Assembly: GCF_008039575.1 (NCBI RefSeq) | Contig: NZ_VDUY01000001.1 | Location: 434,001 to 498,000 of the forward strand | Length of the DNA stretch: 64,000 nt | Direction of reading: 5' to 3' | From: Zeimonas arvi | GTDB lineage: Bacteria > Pseudomonadota > Gammaproteobacteria > Burkholderiales > Burkholderiaceae_E | In this document: piece after piece, positions 47,625 through 54,785 of the stretch | Layout: each line of letters begins with the position of its first letter | How positions within the stretch are numbered: position 1 is the stretch's first letter | The notes under the pieces: model-generated | Seen by the model: the letters and a program-made list of their open reading frames with translations, nothing else | What the model was told of the DNA's origin: nothing | Database searches by the model: none | Made by a program: the position numbers and the translations under genes

Positions 47625-48869
47625 ATGAGCGAACGCATCCGCGCAAGCTACTGGCTGGAAACCGGCGACGACCCGCAGCGCGCCGCCGACACGATCGCCG
47701 GCGAGCAGTCGAGCGGCACCTTCGTCGCGCTGGCGATGGAAACGCCCGCGCTCAAGGCGCGCTCGGGGGCGCGCGTCGAGCGGCTCGAGGTGCTCGAGCG
47801 CGTGCGCGAGCCCAGCCTGCCCACGCCGGTGCGCGCACCCCACTACACCCGCTGCCTGCTGGAGCTGTCCTGGCCCATCGAGAACTTCGGGGCGTCGCTG
47901 CCGATGCTGATGGCCACGGTCGCCGGCAACCTGTTCGAGCTGCGCGCGGTCACCGGCCTGCGGATCCTCGATCTGCACTTGCCGCCGGCCTTCATGGCCG
48001 CGTACCCGGGGCCGGCCTTCGGCGTGGCGGGCACGCGCCGGCTGGCCGGCGTGGCGCGCGGCCCGCTGGTCGGCACCATCATCAAGCCCAGCGTGGGCCT
48101 GGACGCCCGGCAGACCGCCGAACAGGTCGCGGCGCTGGTCGAGGGCAGCATCGACTTCATCAAGGACGACGAGCTCCAGGCGGACGGCCCCCACTGCCCC
48201 TTCGAGGAGCGGGTGAAACGGGTGATGGCCGTCGTGAACCGCGCCGCCGATCGCAGCGGCCGCAAGGCGATGGTGGCCTTCAACCTGACCGGCGACCTCG
48301 ACCAGATGCGCCGCCGCCACGACATCGTGCTGGCCGCGGGCGGCACTTGCGTCATGGCCTGCCTGAACGCGATCGGGCTGGTGGGGCTGCACGAACTGCG
48401 CCGCCATGCGCAGCTGCCGATCCACGCGCATCGCGCGGGCTGGGGCCACCTGAATCGCTCGCCCGCGCTGGGCTGGGACTATGCGCCCTGGCAGAAGCTG
48501 TGGCGGCTGGCCGGCGCCGATCACATGCACGTGAACGGGCTCGCCAACAAGTTCAGCGAGCCCGACGACAGCGTGATCGCCGCCGCGCGCGCGGTGCTGG
48601 CGCCGCTCTCGCCCGAGGCGCCGATGACCGCGATGCCGGTCTTCAGCTCGGGCCAGACCGGACTGCAGGCTGCCGGCACGCACGCGGCGCTGGGCTGCGC
48701 CGACCTGATCCACACCGCGGGCGGCGGCATCTTCGGGCACCCGCTGGGCGTCGCCGCCGGCGTCACGGCCATGCGCGAGGCCTGGGAGGCCGCGATGGCC
48801 GGCGAGCCGCTGGCCGCTCGCGCCGAGCGCAGCCAGGCCTTGCGCGCCGCGCTGGGGTTCTGGAAATGA
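47625..48869 (+). CDS. RuBisCO-like protein (probable 3-oxo-isoapionate-4-phosphate enzyme, OiaX/OiaT type)
   Basis: 414 residues, with the full large-subunit-like fold. K154 (GTIIKPSVGL) and the carbamate/metal site K180-D181-D182-E183 (DFIKDDELQADGP) are intact, as is AMKF-like HVNGLANKFSEPDD, where RuBisCO loop 6 has its Lys. It is too diverged to be a CO2-fixing RuBisCO, and no small subunit is present. Relatives next to apnO and oiaK act on 3-oxo-isoapionate-4-phosphate, either decarboxylating it (OiaX) or splitting it to 3-phosphoglycerate and glycolate (OiaT); I cannot tell which from sequence. ATG 47625 was chosen; ATG 47559 is in frame but lies beside the operator. It overlaps the kinase gene by 4 bases. 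Confidence 0.8.
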   Translation: MSERIRASYWLETGDDPQRAADTIAGEQSSGTFVALAMETPALKARSGARVERLEVLERVREPSLPTPVRAPHYTRCLLELSWPIENFGASLPMLMATVAGNLFELRAVTGLRILDLHLPPAFMAAYPGPAFGVAGTRRLAGVARGPLVGTIIKPSVGLDARQTAEQVAALVEGSIDFIKDDELQADGPHCPFEERVKRVMAVVNRAADRSGRKAMVAFNLTGDLDQMRRRHDIVLAAGGTCVMACLNAIGLVGLHELRRHAQLPIHAHRAGWGHLNRSPALGWDYAPWQKLWRLAGADHMHVNGLANKFSEPDDSVIAAARAVLAPLSPEAPMTAMPVFSSGQTGLQAAGTHAALGCADLIHTAGGGIFGHPLGVAAGVTAMREAWEAAMAGEPLAARAERSQALRAALGFWK

Positions 48870-50317
48870 GCCCGGCGAGCCCCCGCACCGGCAGGCTCGA
48901 AGATCCCGTGGCTGACGCCCTTGCCGCGGCAGACCGCCTGCCCGACGGCCTGCTGCTCGCCTACTACGGTGACGACTTCACCGGCTCGACCGACGCGCTC
49001 GAGGCGATGACCGCCGCGGGCCTGCCCACCGTGCTGTTCCTCGAGCCGCCCGCCCCCGATCCGTGGGCGCGTCTTCCCCGGTTGCTGGCGCGCTTCCCCG
49101 ACGCCCGCTGCGTGGGCCTGGCGGGCTCGTCGCGCGCACGAGATCCCGCGTGGATGGACGCGCACCTGCCCGCCGCCTTCGACACGCTGGCCCGGCTCGG
49201 CGCGCCCATACTCCAGTACAAGGTCTGCTCGACCTTCGATTCCTCGCCCGCGGTCGGTTCGATCGGCAAGGCCATCGACCTCGGCGTGTCCCGAATGCCC
49301 GGCGACTGGTCGCCCTGCGTGGTCGGCGCGCCGCGGCTGGGCCGCTTCCAGGTCTTCGGCAACCTGTTCGCGGTGGCCGGCGGCACCGGCCATCGCCTGG
49401 ATCGGCATCCGACGATGTCGTGCCACCCGGTGACCCCGATGGACGAGGCCGACCTGCCCCGGCACCTGGCCAGGCAGACCGCGCGGCCGATCGCGCTGGT
49501 GGACATGCTCGCGCTGCGGCGCGGCGATGCGCAGCCGCCCCGGCGCGTTTCGGGCGAGGTCCCGGCGGTCTTCATCGACGTCGTCGACGAGCAGACCCTC
49601 GCGCAGGCCGGCCGGCTGGTCTGGGAGCAGCGCGGCCCGGGCCTGTTCAGCGCTTCCTCGTCGGGCCTGGACTACGCGCTGACCGCCTGGTGGCGTGCCC
49701 GCGGCTGGCTGCCGGAGCCGCCCGGTCTGCCGCCCGCGGCGCCTGCGCCGGTCATCGCCGCGGTGAGCGGCAGCTGCTCGCCGGTGACCGCCGGGCAGAT
49801 CCGCTGGGCGCGCGCGCACGGCTTCCGCACCGAACGACTGGACCTGGCCCGCGCGCTCGCCCGCGACGCGCGCGCGGCCGCGGCCGAGATCGCGCGCGCC
49901 GCGCGCGTCGCCGTCGATGCCCTCCGGGGGGGCGCCAGCGCGATCGTCTTCAGCGCCGAGGGCCCGGACGATCCCGCGGTGACCGGCTTCGACGCCGTCG
50001 CCGCAAGCGCCGGCCTGTCTCGCGGTGAGGCGGCCCGCCGGGTGGGGGAATGCCTTGCCGCGGTGATGCGCGGCATCCTCGCCGAGACGCGGCTGCAGCG
50101 GATCGTCGTGGCCGGCGGCGACAGCTCCGGCGAAGTCGCCTCGGCGCTGGGCATCGACGCGCTGACCGCGCAGGCGGCCATCGTGCCCGGCGCGCCGCTG
50201 TGCCGCGCCTGGAGCGCCGACCCGGCGCGCGACGGCCTCGAGATCGTGCTCAAGGGCGGACAGATAGGCGGCGACGACTTCTTCGGCAAGGCGCTGGGTC
50301 AGGCTTCACGCATTTGA
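48866..50317 (+). CDS. DUF1537/OtnK-type four-carbon acid sugar kinase (probable 3-oxo-isoapionate kinase)
   Basis: 483 residues. The N-terminal substrate domain opens with LLAYYGDDFTGSTDALEAM and contains YKVCSTFDSSPAVGSIGKAI; the C-terminal nucleotide domain has VSGSCSPVTAGQI, VVAGGDSSGEVASALGI and the ending VLKGGQIGGDDFF. These are the defining blocks of the OtnK family. OiaK members phosphorylate 3-oxo-isoapionate to supply the RuBisCO-like enzyme, which is encoded just upstream with a 4-base overlap. Confidence 0.82.
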   Translation: MSPASPRTGRLEDPVADALAAADRLPDGLLLAYYGDDFTGSTDALEAMTAAGLPTVLFLEPPAPDPWARLPRLLARFPDARCVGLAGSSRARDPAWMDAHLPAAFDTLARLGAPILQYKVCSTFDSSPAVGSIGKAIDLGVSRMPGDWSPCVVGAPRLGRFQVFGNLFAVAGGTGHRLDRHPTMSCHPVTPMDEADLPRHLARQTARPIALVDMLALRRGDAQPPRRVSGEVPAVFIDVVDEQTLAQAGRLVWEQRGPGLFSASSSGLDYALTAWWRARGWLPEPPGLPPAAPAPVIAAVSGSCSPVTAGQIRWARAHGFRTERLDLARALARDARAAAAEIARAARVAVDALRGGASAIVFSAEGPDDPAVTGFDAVAASAGLSRGEAARRVGECLAAVMRGILAETRLQRIVVAGGDSSGEVASALGIDALTAQAAIVPGAPLCRAWSADPARDGLEIVLKGGQIGGDDFFGKALGQASRI

Positions 50318-50376
50318 CAGGTGCGGCACGCACGACACCCGGCGCGGCGCGGCATGCAGAAACAGGAGAGAAACCC

Positions 50377-50775
50377 ATGAGCAGGCTTGTCGATCGCATC
50401 GACCACATCGTTCTGACCGTCGCCGACATCGAGGCGGCCACCCGGTTCTACGAGCGCGCCTTCGGCTTCGAGCGGGAGTTCTTCCGCGGCCCGGAGGGCC
50501 AGCCCCGTCACGCGGTGCGCTGCGGGCAGTTCAAGATCAACCTGCAGGATGCGGCGACCGAGACGCCCACCAAGGCGCGGGTGCCCACGATCGGCGCCGG
50601 CGACTTCTGCCTGATCGCGTCAGTGCCGCTCGACGCGTTCATCGCGCATCTCGGGACCGAGGGCATCCCGATCGACACCGGCCCGGTGCCGCGCCGCGGC
50701 GCGCTCGGCCCGATCCGCTCGGTCTACCTGCGCGACCCAGACGGCAACCTGGTCGAGGTCGCGGAGTACCTGTGA
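50377..50775 (+). CDS. VOC (glyoxalase/bleomycin-resistance fold) family protein
   Basis: 132 residues. DRIDHIVLTVADIEAATRFY at the start and RSVYLRDPDGNLVEVAEYL at the end are the paired beta-alpha-beta-beta-beta metal-site motifs, including His10 and the C-terminal Glu. The specific reaction cannot be read from sequence. It follows the kinase by 59 bases with AGGAGAG before its start, so it may act on an intermediate of the same pathway. Confidence 0.85.
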   Translation: MSRLVDRIDHIVLTVADIEAATRFYERAFGFEREFFRGPEGQPRHAVRCGQFKINLQDAATETPTKARVPTIGAGDFCLIASVPLDAFIAHLGTEGIPIDTGPVPRRGALGPIRSVYLRDPDGNLVEVAEYL

Positions 50776-50896
50776 GCGGCTTTCCGGATCATCCGCATGT
50801 CGAATCCGGCATGGCCTCGCGCTTCGCGCCGGGAGCGCATGGCATCATCGTCCGGGCACTGAACCCGGGTTCGCCCGGCCGGGAGACATTCCACCC

Positions 50897-52075
50897 ATGA
50901 GCCTCGCCGAACAGGCGCTTGCAGGCGCCCTGTCCATCGCCGACCTGCGCCGGATCGCGCGCCGCCGCCTGCCGCGCGCCGTGTTCGAGTTCATCGACGG
51001 CGGCGCCGAAGACGAGCTCACGCTCGCCGGGAACCGCCGCGCCTTCGAGCGCCGGCGCATCGTTCGGCGCGTGCTGATCGACGTGTCCGAGCCGTCGATG
51101 CGCACCTCGCTGCTCGGCGCGCCCGCGGCAGCGCCCTTCGTGATCGCGCCGATGGGCTCGTGCGCGCTGGCCTGGCCAGAGGCCGATCTCGCCATCGCCC
51201 GCGCCGCCTGCGCGGCGGGCATTCCCTACACACTCTCCACGATGTCCACCACCAGCATCGAGCGGATGGCGAAAGCGGTGCAGGGCAGGCTCTGGTTCCA
51301 GCTCTACGTGCTGCGCGAGCAGGCGTCCACCGACAAGCTGGTCGAGCGCGCGGCGGCGGCCGGCTACGAGGCGCTGGCGGTCACCGTGGACCTGCAGGCC
51401 GGCGGCAAGCGCGAGCGCGACCTGCGCAACGGCATCTCGCTGCCGCCGAAGATGAGCGCGCGGCACGTCCTGGACGGCATGCTGCATCCCTCCTGGGCGC
51501 TGCAGATGCTGCGCGCCGGCCTCCCCCAGTTCGAGAACGTCCGCGGACTCCTGGGCGACGAGGGCGCCGGCCCGACCATCGCGGCGCGCGTCGGCCAGAA
51601 CCTGAACCCGGCCTGGAACTGGGATGACCTGGCCCGCCTGCGCGACCGCTGGCCGCGCAAGCTGCTGGTCAAGGGCGTCGAGCACCCCGACGACGCCCGG
51701 CGCATGGTTTCCATGGGCGTGGACGCCCTCTGGGTCTCGAACCACGGCGGGCGGCAGCTCGACGGCGCGATCGCGTCGGCCGACGCCCTGCCCCGCATCG
51801 CCGACGCGGTGGGCGGCAAGGCCGAGATCCTGGTCGATTCCGGCGTTCGCCGCGGCATCGACGCGTTGAAGGCGCGCGCGCTGGGCGCCGGCGCCGTGGC
51901 GATCGGCCGCGCCGCGCTGTTCGGCGCGGCGGCCGGCGGCGAAGCCGGGGCGCGCCGCGCCATCGAGATCCTGACCGGCGAGCTCGCGCTCGCGATGAAA
52001 CTGTCGGGCACGCCCGACATCGACTCGGTCGGGCGCGCGCTGCTCGACGGGGAACCCACCCAAGGAGGAGACTGA
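50897..52075 (+). CDS. FMN-dependent alpha-hydroxy-acid dehydrogenase (LldD/glycolate oxidase family)
   Basis: 392 residues. The TIM-barrel shows FEFIDGGAEDELTL, TLSTMSTTSIERMA, the catalytic His/Arg block SNHGGRQLDGA and the FMN phosphate site DSGVRRGIDALKARALGAGA. Members oxidise L-lactate, glycolate, mandelate or similar 2-hydroxy acids. Its position after the RuBisCO-like gene and before a TRAP binding protein suits glycolate or lactate. GGGAGA precedes the start, and dctP begins one base after the stop. Confidence 0.9.
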   Translation: MSLAEQALAGALSIADLRRIARRRLPRAVFEFIDGGAEDELTLAGNRRAFERRRIVRRVLIDVSEPSMRTSLLGAPAAAPFVIAPMGSCALAWPEADLAIARAACAAGIPYTLSTMSTTSIERMAKAVQGRLWFQLYVLREQASTDKLVERAAAAGYEALAVTVDLQAGGKRERDLRNGISLPPKMSARHVLDGMLHPSWALQMLRAGLPQFENVRGLLGDEGAGPTIAARVGQNLNPAWNWDDLARLRDRWPRKLLVKGVEHPDDARRMVSMGVDALWVSNHGGRQLDGAIASADALPRIADAVGGKAEILVDSGVRRGIDALKARALGAGAVAIGRAALFGAAAGGEAGARRAIEILTGELALAMKLSGTPDIDSVGRALLDGEPTQGGD

Positions 52076-52076
52076 G

Positions 52077-53129
52077 ATGTCGAAGAAGACGATGGCAGTT
52101 GTCGCCGCGGCCTGCACGGCCGCGCTGCTCGCGGCGGGCGCCGCCCACGCCCAGGACAAGAAGGTCAGGCTGCAGATGGCCAGCTCCTACGGCAGCACGC
52201 TGCCCATCCTGGGCGAAGCGGCCGCGGCCTTCGTCAAGAAGGTCGAGGCGGCCACCGGCGGATCGGTCCAGATCAAGTTCAACGAGCCGAACGCGCTGGT
52301 GCCGGTGCTGCAGTCCTTCGACGCGGTGTCGCAGGGATCGGTGGACTCCGCCTGGACCGCGTCGGCCTTCTGGTCGGGCAAGGACAGCGCCTACAACTTC
52401 TTCAGCAGCGTGCCCTTCGGCCCGGGCGCGGCCGAATACCTGGCCTGGCTGAGCTACGGCGGCGGCAAGGAGCTGAAGGCCGAGATGTACGGCCAGCACG
52501 GCATCCACTCGATCACCTGCGGCATGCTGCCGCCCGAGGGCTCGGGCTGGTTCCGCAAGGAGGTCAAGTCGCTCGACGAGCTGAAGGGGCTGAAGATGCG
52601 CTTTCTCGGGCTCGGCGCCAAGGTCATGGACAAGCTCGGGGCGGCCACCCAGCTGATCGCCCCGGGCGAGATCTACCAGGCCCTGCAGCTCGGCACGATC
52701 GACGCCACCGAGTTCTCGACGCCCGTCATGGACCTCAAGCTCGGCTTCTACCAGGTGGCGAAGTACTACTACCTGCCGGGCTGGCACCAGCAGACGACCG
52801 CGCTCGAGTTCCTGATCAACAAGAAGAAGTGGGACGCGATGTCGCCGGCGCAACGGGCCGCGATCGAGCAGGCCTGCGGCGACACCGTTCAGGAGACCGT
52901 CGCGCAGGGCGAGGCCACCCAGGCCGGCGCGCTGAAGGAGATCCAGGCCAAGGGCGTCGAGCTGAAGAAGTGGCCGCCCGAGTTCATCGCCGCCTTCGAG
53001 AAGACCTGGAAGGAGGTCATCGCCGAGGAATCCGCCAAGAACCCGAACTTCAAGCGCGTGCACGAGTCCTACGCGAAGTTCCGCGCGGAGTACGCGATCT
53101 GGCGCGAGTACGGCTACCTGAAGCAGTGA
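52077..53129 (+). CDS. TRAP transporter substrate-binding protein (DctP/TakP type)
   Basis: 350 residues. Signal peptide ending AGAAHAQ near residue 24, then the DctP fold: VRLQMASSYGSTLPILGEAA, SAFWSGKDSAYNFFSSVPFG, LKGLKMRFLGLGAKVMDKLG and QLGTIDATEFSTPVMDLKLG. TakP-like members bind 2-oxo acids or lactate. AAGGAGGAG lies upstream, and it is nearly fused to the flavoenzyme gene. No DctQ or DctM membrane subunit is present in the window; the next genes are azlCD, whose first start overlaps the stop by 4 bases. Confidence 0.92.
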   Translation: MSKKTMAVVAAACTAALLAAGAAHAQDKKVRLQMASSYGSTLPILGEAAAAFVKKVEAATGGSVQIKFNEPNALVPVLQSFDAVSQGSVDSAWTASAFWSGKDSAYNFFSSVPFGPGAAEYLAWLSYGGGKELKAEMYGQHGIHSITCGMLPPEGSGWFRKEVKSLDELKGLKMRFLGLGAKVMDKLGAATQLIAPGEIYQALQLGTIDATEFSTPVMDLKLGFYQVAKYYYLPGWHQQTTALEFLINKKKWDAMSPAQRAAIEQACGDTVQETVAQGEATQAGALKEIQAKGVELKKWPPEFIAAFEKTWKEVIAEESAKNPNFKRVHESYAKFRAEYAIWREYGYLKQ

Positions 53130-53824
53130 GTTCCGGCTACCGCCTCGGCGCACGCGAGGCGCTCGGCACGCCGGCCGCGGTGCTCGCGGCCGGCTACATC
53201 GGCTACGGCGCGCTGTCGGCCGACATCGGCCTGTCGCTCTGGAGCACGCTGCTGTCCACGATCGCGATCTGGGCGCTGCCCGGCCAGCTGATCCTGGTCG
53301 AGATGTCGTCGTCCGGCGCGCCGCTGATCGCGATCCTGCTGGCGGTCAGCTTCTCGGCGGTGCGCTTCCTGCCGATGACCGTGTCCCTGCTGCCGGTGCT
53401 GCGCGCACCGGCACACGGGCGCGTCAAGGAGTTCCTGGCGGCTCACCTGATCGCGATGACCGGCTGGATCGTGGCCATGCGCCGCGCGCCGGACCTGCCC
53501 GCGCACGACCGGATGCCCTACTTCGTCGGCTTCGCGCTGGCGCTCTGGCTGGCCTCGATCGCCGCCACCGGGGCCGGCTACCTGATCGCCGATTCGCTGC
53601 CCCCGGTCACGAAGGCCGCCTTCGTGTTCATGAACCCGGTCTACTTCCTGCTGCTGATGATCGGCGACGCCCGCACCCGGGTCATGGTCCTGTCGCTCGC
53701 CGGAGGTGCGGTCTTCGGCCCGCTGGTCTACCTGGTGACGCCGCAGTGGAGCGTGCTCGGCGGCGGCCTGATCGGCGGCACCGCCGCGTTCGCGATCCAC
53801 CGGGCGAGCACGCGCCATGGCTGA
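53126..53824 (+). CDS. azlC: AzlC family transporter subunit
   Basis: 232 residues with about five to six membrane segments. The N-terminal GYIGYGALSADIGLSLWSTL and the WALPGQLILVEMSSSG stretch are typical of AzlC, which with AzlD exports branched-chain amino acids or analogues. The GTG start overlaps the dctP stop (GTGA), so it is translated with the TRAP protein. The last 8 bases overlap azlD. Confidence 0.88.
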   Translation: MSSGYRLGAREALGTPAAVLAAGYIGYGALSADIGLSLWSTLLSTIAIWALPGQLILVEMSSSGAPLIAILLAVSFSAVRFLPMTVSLLPVLRAPAHGRVKEFLAAHLIAMTGWIVAMRRAPDLPAHDRMPYFVGFALALWLASIAATGAGYLIADSLPPVTKAAFVFMNPVYFLLLMIGDARTRVMVLSLAGGAVFGPLVYLVTPQWSVLGGGLIGGTAAFAIHRASTRHG

Positions 53825-54143
53825 GGCACTGATCGTGGCGATCTGCGGCGCCACCACCTACCTGTGGCGCGCGCTCGGGGTCGTGCTGTCGGGTCGCGTG
53901 CGCACCGACAGCGCGGTGTTCACCTGGGTCGGCTGCGTGGCCTGGGCGATGATCGCCGGACTCACAATGCGCATCCTGCTGATGCCGGCCGGCGTGCTGG
54001 CCGAGACCACGTTGCCCGAGCGGGCGATCGGCTGCGCGGTGGCGCTGCTGTGCTACTTCGTGCTGAGCCGGCGCAACCTGTTCCTCGGCGTGGGCTCGGC
54101 CTTTGCGACGATGATCGTGCTCACGCTGTTGCACCGGGCTTGA
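53817..54143 (+). CDS. azlD: AzlD family transporter subunit
   Basis: 108 residues with three to four membrane helices (LIVAICGATTYLWRALGVVL at the start, then FTWVGCVAWAMIAGLTMRIL). It is the small partner of AzlC and overlaps it by 8 bases. Confidence 0.88.
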   Translation: MAEALIVAICGATTYLWRALGVVLSGRVRTDSAVFTWVGCVAWAMIAGLTMRILLMPAGVLAETTLPERAIGCAVALLCYFVLSRRNLFLGVGSAFATMIVLTLLHRA

Positions 54144-54230
54144 TCCGGAGCAAGACCCTCTTGCGGACGGGCACCGAGCATCGGTCAGACCCCTCCGTCG
54201 CGAAAACATCCTGCCTCCCGACACTTCCGC

Positions 54231-54641
54231 ATGAACATCGCCAGTTTCGACGACCTGCTCCAGGCCGCCCGCAGCCAGCCCGAGCCGCAACGCCTGCTCT
54301 TCGTGTTCGCCAACGTCGAGTTGCCGGACAAGCCCACCGCCGAGCAACGCGCCGCGTTCGAGGCGGGGCGCGGCGGCTCGCTCGCGCCGGTGATGTGCGT
54401 GGACAAGTCGCCTGCGGAACTGCCCGACTTCGCCACGCTGGTCGGCGAGTCGGAGCAGTTCGGGCAGTCCTGGGCGCTGGTGTTCGCCGCGGCACTCTCG
54501 GGGCACAACGGCCGCGCGCCGGCCGATTCGGACATCGACAAGGCGCTCGAGCGGATGGTGGCGTCCATCAAGGGCGGCGCGATCGGGTCGATGATCCCTT
54601 TCGACCGTCACGGCCAGGTGCTGATGCTCAACGGCGGCTGA
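54231..54641 (+). CDS. conserved cytoplasmic protein of unknown function
   Basis: 136 residues without signal or membrane segment. Visible stretches are FDDLLQAARSQPEPQRLLFV, APVMCVDKSPAEL, FGQSWALVFAAALSG and the ending GSMIPFDRHGQVLMLNGG. Homologues seem common in Burkholderiales, but I know no function. The gene stands alone between azlD and a lipoprotein gene on the same strand. Confidence 0.78.
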   Translation: MNIASFDDLLQAARSQPEPQRLLFVFANVELPDKPTAEQRAAFEAGRGGSLAPVMCVDKSPAELPDFATLVGESEQFGQSWALVFAAALSGHNGRAPADSDIDKALERMVASIKGGAIGSMIPFDRHGQVLMLNGG

Positions 54642-54785
54642 CCGGCCCGGCTCCGCGCCGCGCTTGACGACCGTCAAGCCAGGCGGCGTCGGCGCGCTCA
54701 GAATGATCGGCAGGGGGCGGCGTTCCAAGGGGGGCCGGCCACCTGGGTCACAGGAAACGCGCATGGCAGGCGGGGGCAGGACATC

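Noticed and set aside
47625-48869. True RuBisCO and carbon fixation
   Set aside because: There is no small subunit or phosphoribulokinase nearby, and the sequence around the active-site loops differs from forms I-III. The neighbours fit a sugar-acid pathway.
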